From positions 1 through 46,109 of the forward strand of contig CALDGQ010000062.1 of NCBI GenBank assembly GCA_937941765.1: a DNA stretch of 46,109 nt. Reading direction: 5' to 3'. Position 1 is the first letter of the stretch; the number at the start of each line of letters is the position of its first letter. The position numbers and the translations under genes were made by a program. The DNA is from an uncultured Saprospiraceae bacterium (lineage in GTDB: Bacteria > Bacteroidota > Bacteroidia > Chitinophagales > Saprospiraceae). The notes beneath the pieces were generated by a model that was not told the DNA's origin, searched no databases, and worked only from the letters and a program-made list of their open reading frames with translations. Of the stretch, positions 33,737 to 43,081 are shown piece by piece.

Positions 33737-34758
33737 ATTTTGTGAATGTCTTTGATGATTAATTTACTTTTGTATGTATCGGTATTTTCCTTGATTTCTA
33801 ATTTGTGATTATCCGGAAAAATAATCTTCATTCTCTTTTTTATATTTTCCAACCCAACACCTGAATATTCCGCATCCTGCAAAAATCCTTTGTGGTCCCC
33901 TTGATTATTCTCAATTTCAAAAAAGAGATCCGTATCTTTATGATCAAACACGATATTTACAAATTCATTCTCTCCAGAAATAGAATTACTATACTTACAA
34001 GCATTTTCTACAAAAGGTAAAAACAATAATGGAGGGATTGGAATATTATTCATATCACCGTTTACTTCAATATTGTATTTCAAATGATCCCTCCGCATTT
34101 TTTCCAATTCTAAATACTTGTAGATAAAATTGATTTCTTGTGTCAACCGAACTTTATCTTTTGCGGCATCATAGGTTTGATATCGCATCAAATCAGATAG
34201 CTGTAATATGGAATCTGGTGCAACTGCAGGATTTTCCTTTGCCAATACATAGATACTGTTCAACGCATTGAAAAGAAAATGAGGATTGACCTGTTTTTTT
34301 AAGTTGTCCAATTCCGTTTCATGTTGCAATTTTTGCAATTCATTCAATCGAATCATTTTTTGTTGTGTAATTTTTGAAACTTTAATAGAGATCGCAATTC
34401 CCAATAAACCTATTGTATATAAAAAGGCACCAAACACAACAGAGATAACGGATTCATCCTCATAAAAAGTAATATTTAGTAAATGTAATAAGGTAAGATT
34501 TACAACTAAGGTCAATACAGTCAATAATATATAATTCTTAACATCCCCCTTTTGGAAGAATTTTGGAATCAAATAGTAGAGATTAAAATAAACCATCAAG
34601 ACATCCAATAGAAACGCAATTCCAAATGAAGTCCAATCTTCAATAGGATCCGTAACTCCAAAAATAGACAAGAACTCATCCAGGTACATTACAATCCAAA
34701 ACGCAGCATGGCGAACGACCCAAAACTCTTTATTATTAATAAGATTGAAAATATTCAT
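33733..34758 (-). CDS. LytS-type sensor histidine kinase (His_kinase PF06580 family)
   Basis: 341 residues. Four membrane segments fill residues 15-130 (for example TSFGIAFLLDVLMVYFNLYYL, ILLTVLTLVVNLTLLHLL, VVFGAFLYTIGLLGIAISI). A coiled-coil linker (MIRLNELQKLQHETELDNLKKQ) leads to the phosphoacceptor His160 in NPHFLFNALNSIY. The ATPase domain shows PPLLFLPFVENACKYSN (N box) and GVGLENIKKRM (G box). No extracytoplasmic sensor domain is visible, so the signal is probably sensed within the membrane. Transcribed first, with the LytTR regulator overlapping its 3' end. Confidence 0.94.
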   Translation of the reverse strand: MNIFNLINNKEFWVVRHAAFWIVMYLDEFLSIFGVTDPIEDWTSFGIAFLLDVLMVYFNLYYLIPKFFQKGDVKNYILLTVLTLVVNLTLLHLLNITFYEDESVISVVFGAFLYTIGLLGIAISIKVSKITQQKMIRLNELQKLQHETELDNLKKQVNPHFLFNALNSIYVLAKENPAVAPDSILQLSDLMRYQTYDAAKDKVRLTQEINFIYKYLELEKMRRDHLKYNIEVNGDMNNIPIPPLLFLPFVENACKYSNSISGENEFVNIVFDHKDTDLFFEIENNQGDHKGFLQDAEYSGVGLENIKKRMKIIFPDNHKLEIKENTDTYKSKLIIKDIHKI

Positions 34759-34870
34759 GAATGTATTTAGTAGCTATTGTATTGACCTATTAAAATATTG
34801 TCTAATTGATCAATTATTATCTATTGATAGTCAAATATATACCTATCCGCTCATCATTTCAAAAACCAAT

Positions 34871-34909
34871 GTATAATAAAATCCTAGGAAAGTATAATGT
34901 ATCCTATGG
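34871..34909. promoter_or_regulatory. Direct repeat with 21-bp spacing, candidate LytTR operator
   Basis: GTATAAT occurs at 34871 and again at 34892, exactly 21 bp apart, each followed by A-rich bases and TCCTA-G (ATCCTAGG at 34881-34888; ATCCTATGG at 34901-34909). A third TCCTA follows at 34911. LytTR regulators such as AgrA bind two 9-bp direct repeats with 12-bp spacers, giving 21-bp periodicity. The repeat lies between the kinase gene and the metalloprotease gene. Confidence 0.5.
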
Positions 34910-35028
34910 TTCCTATAAAACAGCCAATATCAACATAATTTTACCCTTTTCTTGTGGTTAAATAGGCATCTAATCAACAATGAAGTTGAGTTATTGAATT
35001 CCATTTTTAAACCTTTTAATTTTTAATT

Positions 35029-37059
35029 ATGAAGACTTATGTAAATTTTTGGTTAATGATTTTTGTACTTGGGATTACCTTTTCATCTTGTAAAAAAGAT
35101 GATACAACTGCCGACTTAGACGATCAAATTACTAGTGGAGAAGTAGACGATGCTCAAAACAACCGAAGATCCTGTGGACACGACCACCACATGGAACAAT
35201 TAATGGCCGACCCAGAATTTCGTGCAAAACATGAAGCGAAATTAGAAAAACTTACAAAAGAACTATACTATGTTGAAAGCAGAAGTGGATGTACAACGCC
35301 GAAAGTTATTCCTGTTGCGATTCACTTTCAAAATATAAATAATGCGTCTATTGCTTGTTTGAGAACGTTAGCTCAAGCACAAGTAGACATCTTAAATGCC
35401 GATTTTGGTGGAACGAATAGTGATATCTCTACTTGGAATAACACTGCTGCTGCTTATTTTCCTGGAGTTGATAATGGGGAAGCATGTCTGAAATTTTGTA
35501 TTGCTGATAAAAACCACCCTGCTGGATTTGGTTTGAATAATGGAGACCCAGCGGTCACTTTAAACAAAACAACGGGTGATAATAACGCTCAATGGAGTGG
35601 TTACTTGAACTTTTATGTAAGACCAAATACTGGTTACTTAGGATACGCACCACTTGGTGGATCTGGAAATGGTGATGGTGTTGTTATTGATGCAGCTGCT
35701 TTCGGAACTGGAAATGGATGTGGTCAAGTAAGTGCCAACTCGCCTTACGATCTTGGGAGAACGGTAACACACGAATTAGGTCACTACTTATTGTTAGACC
35801 ACATTTGGGGTAATGGATGTAACACAGATGATGATGTTGCTGATACGCCAAGTCAAGCAAGTGATAACAGTGGATGCCCGAATTTTAGCACAACTTCTTG
35901 TGGATCACGTGATATGCACATGAACTACATGGATTATACAAATGATGCTTGCATGTACATGTTCAGCGCAGGACAAATTAATCGGGTTGAAGCATACGTC
36001 AACTCAAGTCTTAGCAATCTAACCAACAATGCTGTTAACAAATGCAGTGAAGCTGGCACTGGTGGTGGAACCGGTGGTGGTGGTACAACTAGTACTTGTG
36101 AAGTTACTGCAATTGCAAGCACCGTATCAAATATTACTGCAAGTCAAGCAAGAATTAATTGGAACACGATTCCAGATGCAGTTTCACATAAGTTGAGATA
36201 TAGAAAAGCAGGAACAACTGCTTGGACAGAAATTACAACGACACAAACTACTAAGGTATTGACAAATTTATCTGCCGCATCAACTTACCAATATCAAATT
36301 AGAACACAATGTCCAATTGGATGGACTCCTTACAACAGCACATCTACGTTTATTACGTTAACTGGTGGAACTTCTGGTGACGATTGTGTAAAGCCAACTA
36401 CCAGTAGTGTAACGAATATTGCAACAAATGCTGCGACAGTAGGTTGGAATGCTGTTCCTGGTGCTATCAGATACAGAATCAGATACCGTGTACAAGGTAC
36501 TACAAATTGGACTGGAAAGAATACGACAACAAATTCTAAAACATTAACTGGTTTGCAAGCAGGCAAAAACTACCAGTATCAAATAAGAACGCAATGTGCT
36601 GCTGGTTGGACTGGATTTACTTCTAATCAGTTATTCACAACAACATCAAATGGCGGTGGAACGACTGGATGCAACGGTGTTGATGTACGCGTAAAAGTAA
36701 AGTTAGACTACTACGGGTCTGAAACAACTTGGGAGCTATTGAATGAAAACTTTAATCAAGTTGCAGTAGGCGGTCCTTATGCTGACAATCAAGAAGGAGC
36801 TGTTAAAAATAAAGACTTATGTCTTCCAGAAGGTTGCTATACTTTATACATTGATGACGCATATGGTGATGGAATTTGCTGTGACTATGGTAACGGATTC
36901 CTAAAAGTCATCAGCGGAGGTCAAGTGATTGGTGAATCTGATGGATACTTTGGATATTACGATGTTATCGAATTCTGTGTTGATGAAGAAGGTGCACGTG
37001 TAACGAATCAAAGAAAAGATACGAAGGCTGCGAAGCCACTTAAGACAATGAGCGAATAA
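35029..37059 (+). CDS. Lipidated M43 (pappalysin-like) metalloprotease with FN3 and Ca-binding-like C-terminal domains
   Basis: 676 residues. Lipobox FSSC (Cys at 21) followed by KKDD. Zinc protease motif HELGHYLLLDH with His248, Glu249, His252 and third ligand His258, and a Met-turn MNYMDY near residues 298-303. This HExxHxxxxxH plus Met-turn set is diagnostic of the M43 family. After a Gly-rich linker come two fibronectin type III domains (about 360-440 and 455-535), each ending YQIRTQCxxGWT. The final domain (about 550-655) carries GPYADNQEG and DDAYGDGICCDYGNG, a module often fused to Bacteroidota exported proteins. The gene is divergent from the LytS/LytTR pair. Extracellular protein degradation is the likely role. 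Confidence 0.93.
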   Translation: MKTYVNFWLMIFVLGITFSSCKKDDTTADLDDQITSGEVDDAQNNRRSCGHDHHMEQLMADPEFRAKHEAKLEKLTKELYYVESRSGCTTPKVIPVAIHFQNINNASIACLRTLAQAQVDILNADFGGTNSDISTWNNTAAAYFPGVDNGEACLKFCIADKNHPAGFGLNNGDPAVTLNKTTGDNNAQWSGYLNFYVRPNTGYLGYAPLGGSGNGDGVVIDAAAFGTGNGCGQVSANSPYDLGRTVTHELGHYLLLDHIWGNGCNTDDDVADTPSQASDNSGCPNFSTTSCGSRDMHMNYMDYTNDACMYMFSAGQINRVEAYVNSSLSNLTNNAVNKCSEAGTGGGTGGGGTTSTCEVTAIASTVSNITASQARINWNTIPDAVSHKLRYRKAGTTAWTEITTTQTTKVLTNLSAASTYQYQIRTQCPIGWTPYNSTSTFITLTGGTSGDDCVKPTTSSVTNIATNAATVGWNAVPGAIRYRIRYRVQGTTNWTGKNTTTNSKTLTGLQAGKNYQYQIRTQCAAGWTGFTSNQLFTTTSNGGGTTGCNGVDVRVKVKLDYYGSETTWELLNENFNQVAVGGPYADNQEGAVKNKDLCLPEGCYTLYIDDAYGDGICCDYGNGFLKVISGGQVIGESDGYFGYYDVIEFCVDEEGARVTNQRKDTKAAKPLKTMSE

Positions 37060-37092
37060 TTTATTGTTTGTCTTAAACACACATCTTAAATT

Positions 37093-37126
37093 AGCGGCAA
37101 GAATTAATTTTCTTGCCGCTTTTTTC
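37093..37126 (+). terminator. Intrinsic terminator of the metalloprotease gene
   Basis: An 11-bp perfect stem AGCGGCAAGAA (37093-37103) pairs with 37110-37120, followed by a T run. Confidence 0.93.
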
Positions 37127-37197
37127 GTGATTAAATTTTTGTATCTTTTGGCGTTTTGATGGCTTTAAATACCTTCCATTTTCTATAAATAACAAAC

Positions 37198-37599
37198 ATG
37201 AAACAAAAATTAGCACACATTGCAATCGTAGTTGATGAGTACGACAAGGCGATTAAATATTATACGGAAGTTTTAAAATTTACCTTAGTAGAAGATACCA
37301 AACTGAGTGAAAAAAAACGTTGGGTTTTAGTCAAACCTACCGGTACCGATGGATGTAATTTATTGCTTGCCAAAGCCAAAAATGAAGAACAAGCATCAAG
37401 GATTGGGAACCAAACAGGTGGTCGTGTTTTTCTATTTCTACATACGGATAACTTTGATCGAGATCATAAGAATTTAATGGAAAATAACGTCAAACTAATC
37501 CGTCAACCTGTTGTTGAAGAATGGGGTAAAGTGTTGGTTTTTGAAGATGTTTATGGGAATTGGTGGGATTTGATTGAGCCTGCTCTTGTACAATTTTAA
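37198..37599 (+). CDS. VOC/glyoxalase-fold protein
   Basis: 133 residues. It begins KLAHIAIVVDEYDKAIKYYTEVLKF, with the His of the first metal-binding strand (LAHIAIVV). The second half has GGRVFLFLHTDNFDRDHKNLMENNVK and VLVFEDVYGNWWDLIEP, with the final Glu ligand. This is the standard single-domain VOC arrangement; the protein probably dimerises to form one or two active sites. Substrate unknown. A different member of the superfamily from those at 15509 and 19513. Monocistronic. Confidence 0.88.
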   Translation: MKQKLAHIAIVVDEYDKAIKYYTEVLKFTLVEDTKLSEKKRWVLVKPTGTDGCNLLLAKAKNEEQASRIGNQTGGRVFLFLHTDNFDRDHKNLMENNVKLIRQPVVEEWGKVLVFEDVYGNWWDLIEPALVQF

Positions 37600-37716
37600 A
37601 AAACCTTGTAGTCAAAGATTTTATGGTCAAAATACTTCTGTGATTTTTGAAGAAAGAGATATCTTGGATGAGCCATTTTAACAACTTAGCAAATAATGTT
37701 TTTCAATTGGAATAAA

Positions 37717-38202
37717 ATGAATCGCCCAATATCAATTGTTCTTGCAAGAATTATTGTGTGGTTTCCAATCTTCATCATTTTATTAATTGGCGCTCTTTCT
37801 GTTGCCTCCGTTTACAATGGTCTAAGAAATGGAAGCGCCTACCCTATTCAGAATGGGTTTTATTTATCGATCCACGAATTTTTTGGATGGGAACATTCCT
37901 CAGACAATACATTAAAAGCAATAATTATTGGCTTGATAGTTTTTGTTCTTGCTACATATTATATAACACTATATTGGCAATCTGGTAAAAACGGCAATTT
38001 CAAAACCGTGATTACGCTAACGGTCGGTACGTTTGTTATCTGTATCATGTTAACTTATTGGTTTGAAAATTTGGGCTACTATTTTATACTGACATCTATC
38101 CTAATGTTGGGTTTATTTCTTATGCCATCTAGTCGAAAATACTACGAGGATTTTTCAAAAGAATTAGACGAAAATGGAGATATCTTAGATACAAAGTTAT
38201 AA
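37717..38202 (+). CDS. Small four-helix membrane protein, unknown function
   Basis: 161 residues from ATG 37717 (MNRPISIVLARIIVWFPIFIIL); the frame also has an ATG at 37696 seven codons upstream. Four membrane segments (about 8-30, 65-85, 95-115, 118-135). An extracytoplasmic loop (NGLRNGSAYPIQNGFYLSIHEFFGWEH) is rich in aromatic residues. The C-terminal tail SSRKYYEDFSKELDENGDIL is charged. No family recognised. 97 bases follow the VOC gene. Confidence 0.65.
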   Translation: MNRPISIVLARIIVWFPIFIILLIGALSVASVYNGLRNGSAYPIQNGFYLSIHEFFGWEHSSDNTLKAIIIGLIVFVLATYYITLYWQSGKNGNFKTVITLTVGTFVICIMLTYWFENLGYYFILTSILMLGLFLMPSSRKYYEDFSKELDENGDILDTKL

Positions 38203-38348
38203 TTCACTTCTTTCAATTAAAACTTACTTAGGCGTCCAAAAACTTTACCTTAAACCTTTCTTAATTATTCCTGTTCTGCTATATAAGTAGCCAAAATTTT
38301 AGACCTTTGTCACGCTAAATTACAGTCAAAAACCGTTTTTATCGTATT

Positions 38349-40859
38349 ATGATGTATTTTAATAGAGTTACCCTTCTAATTTGTGCTTTTTTCATATTCC
38401 TTTCACCTACACTATGGGGGCAAAAAACGGTAATCACAGGAAAAATTTTCGATAACGCAACTAAGGAAGACCTTCCTTTTGTAAATCTATATTTTACAGA
38501 CGATCCTTCAGTTGGTACCACATCTGATGTAGATGGCAAATTTAGATTGGAAACTTTTGAACTAAATCTAGAATCAATTTCCATCAGTTATTTAGGCTAT
38601 CGTGAAAAAGTAGTATCGATTATTCCTGGACAAAAACAGTCGTATAATATTTCATTGGAAGTTGAAGGTGAAATGTTAGATGAAGTTGTTGTAAAAGACA
38701 AAAAGAAAGTAAAAAAAGATACAGCAGCGATTCGTATTTATAGAAATGTAGTTAAAAATAGAGAAAAAAATCGACTGACAGGTTTGGACACTTATGCTTA
38801 TGAAGAGTACGTGAAATCTGAATTTGACTTATTTAATTTAGGAGACAATTTTGAAAAATCGAAATTGCTGCGACCATTCTCACATTATATTTCCAAAACA
38901 GATACAACGGAAGCAGGAGAAAAATATTTACCTTTTTTAATAAAAGAAACAATTACAGATCACTTTTATAGAAATGATCCAGAAGCTAAGAAAGAAATTA
39001 TCAAGGCTGACAGAATTTCAGTTGTTATTGATAATAAAGTAACAGACCTCGTGAATTATGTCATCGACCCTATTGATGTTTATGACAATACTTTTAGAAT
39101 TCATGATCGAGCATTTATTAGCCCATTTGCAAAAGGTGCTTTATTCAACTACCAATATTTCTTAGCAGATAGTGTAGTTATCAATGATTCTAAAAATTAC
39201 AAGCTAGAATTTACTGGAAAAAGAAAACAAGATTTAGCCTTCTCGGGTTATGCATGGATTCAAGATGGAAGTTTTGCGATTACAGATATAGAATTGTATA
39301 TCCTGCCTCAGGTGGATCTGAATTTTATCAACAATTTTGGATTACGCCAACGATTTGAAAATATTGATGGTAACTGGTTTAAAGTCGATGAGGAAATATT
39401 TACCAACATTAATCTTACAAAAAAGAAAAAACACGAGAGTTTCCTTGTTAAAAAGAATATTAGTCGAAAAAATATAGTATTAAATAAACCCATTCCTAAA
39501 GAGCAATTTAGAGGTGAAAAAGAGGTGTTTGAAAAGAAGGCAAGGAAAAAGAGTGTAGAATATTGGGCAGCCCATCGACATAAAGACTTAACAGAAAATG
39601 AAGTCGAAGTAATTAATGCTATTGATTCTATTAAAAATACCAAGGCTTATCGAAATCTTAGTTGGACAAGTGTTGCTTTAACAACAGCATTCTTACGTAC
39701 AGGACCAATTGAGTGGGGACGTTTCTATCAATTTTTTAGTTGGAATGAGATTGAAGGAAATCGTTATAAAATCGGTGCTCGGACCAACTTGAAATTAAGT
39801 GAAAAATATCGTTTCGATGGCTATCTAGCGTATGGAACAAAAGACAAACGATACAAATATGGCTTTGGTTTTCTGGCGCACATTCCACGGAAAACCAACA
39901 AGTGGAATCTGCTTACTGGAACCTATAAAAACGACATTATACAGCTCGATCAAAGAGATCTTTTATTGACACATGACAACTTAGTATTGGCGTTATTAAG
40001 GACGGAACCGCTGTCCAAGTTATTGAACGTAGAGCAAGCCAATTTATATTTGGACCATGAGATTACCAAAGACTTAGTTGCAACAGTTGGTCTTAGTCGC
40101 CAAAGATTTACAGCAGTTTCTGAAGAATTGAAATTCAAAACAGATGTGATTGAAGATGGAGAACCGGTCGAAGTTCCCGTTGAAGACATCATTACTTCTG
40201 AGTTAAATCTGAAATTCGTTTGGGCTCGTAAATCTCCATTTTATCAAGGAAGATATACCTACTATCCACTGGGTTTTCACAAACCCGTTTTCTATTTTGA
40301 TTACAGAGGTGGTTTCAAAAACATATTGGGCTCTCAATATAATTTCCATCGAATAGAAGGTCAAATGCGTCATCGTTTTGATCATTTATTGGGTACTACT
40401 TTTTATCATTTACGTGGTGCAAAAATGTTTGGTTCTGCGCCCTATCCTATTTTGAAAATGCATCGTGGAAATGAAAGTTTTATCGGTAGATATTGGGGAT
40501 TTGAATTGATGAATGAATTTGAATACATCAGTGATGCCTATGCTTCGATTATGTTCCGCCACAATTTTAATGGATTAATTTTAAATAGAATTCCATTGAT
40601 AAAAAAGTTGAAATGGCGTTCTTTAATTCATTTCAAAGCTGTAGCTGGAACGGCACAAAAAAAGAATCTAGATTTGGTCAAATTGCCATTTCAATTATCA
40701 CCTTTGGATGGTTATTATTTAGAAGCTGGTTTTGGAGTTTCCAATATTTTTAAAGCCTATCGGGTATCTTTTGTTTGGAGATTACATCCTACTACCAATG
40801 AATTGATTGAAACAACTAAGTTGTTTGGTGTTAAGATTTCATTTCATCCTTCGTTGTAA
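38349..40859 (+). CDS. DUF5686/CarboxypepD_reg-like outer-membrane protein (copy 2)
   Basis: 836 residues, the same architecture as 16218-18794. Signal peptide ends near TLWGQ. A carboxypeptidase-regulatory-like domain (about 25-110) has TVITGKIFDNATKEDLPFVNLYF, DVDGKFRLETF and SISYLGYREKVVSI, followed by MLDEVVVKDKKKVKKDTAA. The remaining 700 residues form the beta-rich DUF5686 region, with FSGYAWIQDGSFAITDIELYI and a C-terminal LEAGFGVSNIFKAYRVSFVWRL. A Lys/Glu-rich insert like copy 1 is absent. Outer-membrane location is inferred; function unknown. No stem followed by a T run is seen immediately downstream. Confidence 0.88.
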   Translation: MMYFNRVTLLICAFFIFLSPTLWGQKTVITGKIFDNATKEDLPFVNLYFTDDPSVGTTSDVDGKFRLETFELNLESISISYLGYREKVVSIIPGQKQSYNISLEVEGEMLDEVVVKDKKKVKKDTAAIRIYRNVVKNREKNRLTGLDTYAYEEYVKSEFDLFNLGDNFEKSKLLRPFSHYISKTDTTEAGEKYLPFLIKETITDHFYRNDPEAKKEIIKADRISVVIDNKVTDLVNYVIDPIDVYDNTFRIHDRAFISPFAKGALFNYQYFLADSVVINDSKNYKLEFTGKRKQDLAFSGYAWIQDGSFAITDIELYILPQVDLNFINNFGLRQRFENIDGNWFKVDEEIFTNINLTKKKKHESFLVKKNISRKNIVLNKPIPKEQFRGEKEVFEKKARKKSVEYWAAHRHKDLTENEVEVINAIDSIKNTKAYRNLSWTSVALTTAFLRTGPIEWGRFYQFFSWNEIEGNRYKIGARTNLKLSEKYRFDGYLAYGTKDKRYKYGFGFLAHIPRKTNKWNLLTGTYKNDIIQLDQRDLLLTHDNLVLALLRTEPLSKLLNVEQANLYLDHEITKDLVATVGLSRQRFTAVSEELKFKTDVIEDGEPVEVPVEDIITSELNLKFVWARKSPFYQGRYTYYPLGFHKPVFYFDYRGGFKNILGSQYNFHRIEGQMRHRFDHLLGTTFYHLRGAKMFGSAPYPILKMHRGNESFIGRYWGFELMNEFEYISDAYASIMFRHNFNGLILNRIPLIKKLKWRSLIHFKAVAGTAQKKNLDLVKLPFQLSPLDGYYLEAGFGVSNIFKAYRVSFVWRLHPTTNELIETTKLFGVKISFHPSL

Positions 40860-41234
40860 TACCTCACTGAAAGGGAGTCCAAATGTCTAAAAAATCAAGA
40901 AGTTCTTAATTCTACAGGGCCACATCAAAAAGAAACCAAGCCCTTTTAGTGATCAGAAACTATAATCACCAATCATAAGAGAAAGTCAAGAGGTTGGAAA
41001 CCTTTGACTTGGTTAACTTCTCAAATTCTATTCTCAAATTCACTTGAGGACTGCTCTAAGCCATGTATAACATGAGCCTTAATACTTAAAATTATTCTTA
41101 GACTTAAAGCATCCCGAATTTAAGTTTAGGATTAAGTCGAAGTTTAAGTTTAATGACTACAAGACGCGTTGGCACACGAAACATACGAAGTCCAATTCAA
41201 TCTAATTCCCTATCTTTCGAAAAAAATTAAATAG
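40860..41234. repeat. Intergenic region with copy 2 of the GTTTAAGTTTAA repeat
   Basis: The segment 41124-41153 matches 7261-7290 at 28 of 30 positions (GTTTAGGATTAAGTCGAAG then TTTAAGTTTAA), with related TCTTAGACTTAAAG nearby (41096-41109). An imperfect hairpin (AAGTCAA/TTGACTT around a GGA loop, with one bulge) lies at 40983-41010. No gene is seen in these 375 bases. Confidence 0.7.
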
Positions 41235-41741
41235 ATGAGCATCCGCATTCTCTCCTACCTCATTTGCTTCGTTATATTCCTATGCGCATGTACACAAACC
41301 GAGTACAACAAAAAACCGAATTCTCAAAAAGGACTTAATTTAAGAATAGAGCAAGAATATGAAAATGTCAAATCATTGGCAAATGCGGTACGCGCTGGTG
41401 TGATTGATTCTTGTCAAAATATGGGCACATTGGCTTTTGAAGAAATGATAAAAATCACTCCTAAGATGTATCAAATGGTAAAACATGGTGCTTACAGTGA
41501 TAAAACTTGTCATTTTGTTAACAATGTATTGGGAGATCTGGGTGAATGGAATTTAGTTGAAGCATTCAAATCAAAAGATCGATTATTGAAAATATTTAGG
41601 TATAAGCTAATCTCCAAGAAATACGACTTCCCCATTGAATTGAGAATAACATTTACAGACCAGAATAAATTGACAGAATTTAAATTTTATAAATGGGAGG
41701 AAGTCTATTCTGAAGACTTGACAAAAATGAATTGGAACTAA
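41235..41741 (+). CDS. Small lipoprotein, unknown function
   Basis: 168 residues. Lipobox LCAC (Cys at 19) followed by TQTEYNKKPN. The mature part is mixed alpha/beta: LANAVRAGVIDSCQNMGTLAFEEM, then CHFVNNVLGDLGEWNLVEAF and a C-terminal ELRITFTDQNKLTEFKFYKW. I do not recognise the family. The stop is 14 bases before the DoxX-like gene, so the two are probably co-transcribed. Promoter region upstream includes an A/T-rich stretch after the repeat. Confidence 0.72.
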   Translation: MSIRILSYLICFVIFLCACTQTEYNKKPNSQKGLNLRIEQEYENVKSLANAVRAGVIDSCQNMGTLAFEEMIKITPKMYQMVKHGAYSDKTCHFVNNVLGDLGEWNLVEAFKSKDRLLKIFRYKLISKKYDFPIELRITFTDQNKLTEFKFYKWEEVYSEDLTKMNWN

Positions 41742-41755
41742 TAAAAAACCTTAAG

Positions 41756-42295
41756 ATGAAAACAACTATCACCAACGGTATTGAATTTGGCTTTCGATTT
41801 TATACATGTGTCTTGTTTTGTATTTATGGTGTTGGGAAAGTGGTTCAATTTGGAGGAGCAGGACATTATCCAGCAGATAAGATTAACCCAGATATGAGTG
41901 GTCAAGATATTATGTGGTTGTTTTTTGGATATAGTCTGACCTACCCTTTGATTATAGGTGCTTTTCAAGTCGTTGGTGGAATCCTATTGTTATTTGAACG
42001 AACCAAGTTGCTAGGAATACTGATCTTATTACCAGTGGTGTCCAATATTATTATTATGGATATCATTTATAGTGTAAATTTTGGAGCACTTTTATATGCA
42101 ATTAGTCTATTAGGTGCCTTGTTTTTCGTAATGTACTGGGAACGCAAAAAAGTAGTTGAAGTAATGCTGGTTATTATCAAAAAGACTAAAAATTTTACTT
42201 CAAAAGAAAAATGGATTCATATTGCAATTGGAATGTTATTTTCGTTGTTGCTGTTTATTTTAGTGCGTATTTTAGGTGATATGTTGTTGCCGTGA
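41756..42295 (+). CDS. DoxX-like membrane protein
   Basis: 179 residues from ATG 41756 (MKTTITNGIEFGFRFYTC). An earlier in-frame ATG at 41732 overlaps the upstream lipoprotein gene and is less likely. Four to five membrane segments, with the DoxX-like sequence YGVGKVVQFGG, YPLIIGAFQVVGGILLLFERTKLLGILILLP, IIYSVNFGALLYAISLLGALFF and a C-terminal helix LLFILVRILGDMLL. Redox-related or small-molecule membrane function is inferred from the family. Between the lipoprotein and TauE genes. Confidence 0.78.
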   Translation: MKTTITNGIEFGFRFYTCVLFCIYGVGKVVQFGGAGHYPADKINPDMSGQDIMWLFFGYSLTYPLIIGAFQVVGGILLLFERTKLLGILILLPVVSNIIIMDIIYSVNFGALLYAISLLGALFFVMYWERKKVVEVMLVIIKKTKNFTSKEKWIHIAIGMLFSLLLFILVRILGDMLLP

Positions 42296-42327
42296 TTTTC
42301 ATATAATGTTTATTAATATCAACTAAT

Positions 42328-43053
42328 TTGTCAACAATTATACTCGCCCATTTAGCGGCATTTTTATTAGGTGTTTCCAAAGCAGGTCTTAAAGGGATGG
42401 GAATCATTGTTGTTGCTTTGCTAGTCATTGTCTATGGGGCAAAAGCATCGACGGGAATATTACTTCCATTATTATTAGTCGGTGATGTAATGGCAGTTGT
42501 ATATTATAACAGACATGCCAAATGGAATTACTTAATCAAGTTTTTACCGGCAATGATGATTGGTGTTGTCATTGGATGGTATTTTGGAAAAGATTTACCC
42601 GATGAAATTTTTAAAAAATGCATGTCGATTATTATCTTGATTAGTGTTGCGATTATGTTTTATCGAGATTACTATGATAAAAATGAATTCCCAAATAATT
42701 GGTTTTTTGCTGGTGCTACAGGGGTGGCGGCAGGATTTGCAACTATGATTGGGAATTTGGCTGGTGCATTTGCCAATCTCTTTTTCCTTGCTACTCGCCT
42801 ACCCAAAAATGAATTGATAGGAACTGCAGCATGGTTGTTCTTTATTATTAATCTGTTTAAAGTCCCTTTTCACGTCTTTAGTTGGAAAACAATAACAATC
42901 GAAACACTTACTTTAAATTTGAGTCTGATCCCAACAATAATTGTTGGATTTATAGTTGGTTTAAAGCTAGTAGCTTTATTTAGTGAGCTCAATTATCGCC
43001 GATTTTTATTGGTCGTAACTGCTATTGGAGCGGTTATTATATTTTTGAAATAA
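42328..43053 (+). CDS. TauE/SafE-family permease (TTG start)
   Basis: 241 residues with about seven membrane helices. The family exports sulfite, sulfoacetate or similar organosulfur anions. Characteristic Gly-rich halves: LLGVSKAGLKGMGIIVVALLVIVYG near the start, and ATGVAAGFATMIGNLAGAFANLFFLATRLPKNELIGTAAW in the second repeat. No ATG is available at the right place; the frame opens at 42307 and the first plausible start is TTG at 42328, just before the first membrane helix. It begins 32 bases after the DoxX-like gene. Substrate unknown. Confidence 0.85.
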   Translation: MSTIILAHLAAFLLGVSKAGLKGMGIIVVALLVIVYGAKASTGILLPLLLVGDVMAVVYYNRHAKWNYLIKFLPAMMIGVVIGWYFGKDLPDEIFKKCMSIIILISVAIMFYRDYYDKNEFPNNWFFAGATGVAAGFATMIGNLAGAFANLFFLATRLPKNELIGTAAWLFFIINLFKVPFHVFSWKTITIETLTLNLSLIPTIIVGFIVGLKLVALFSELNYRRFLLVVTAIGAVIIFLK

Positions 43054-43081
43054 GATGAAATAAAGTATGTGTGAGGCAATT

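Noticed and set aside
34759..35028. Protein-coding gene between the kinase and the protease genes
   Set aside because: All frames are broken by stops; only the direct repeat and AT-rich promoter-like sequence are present.
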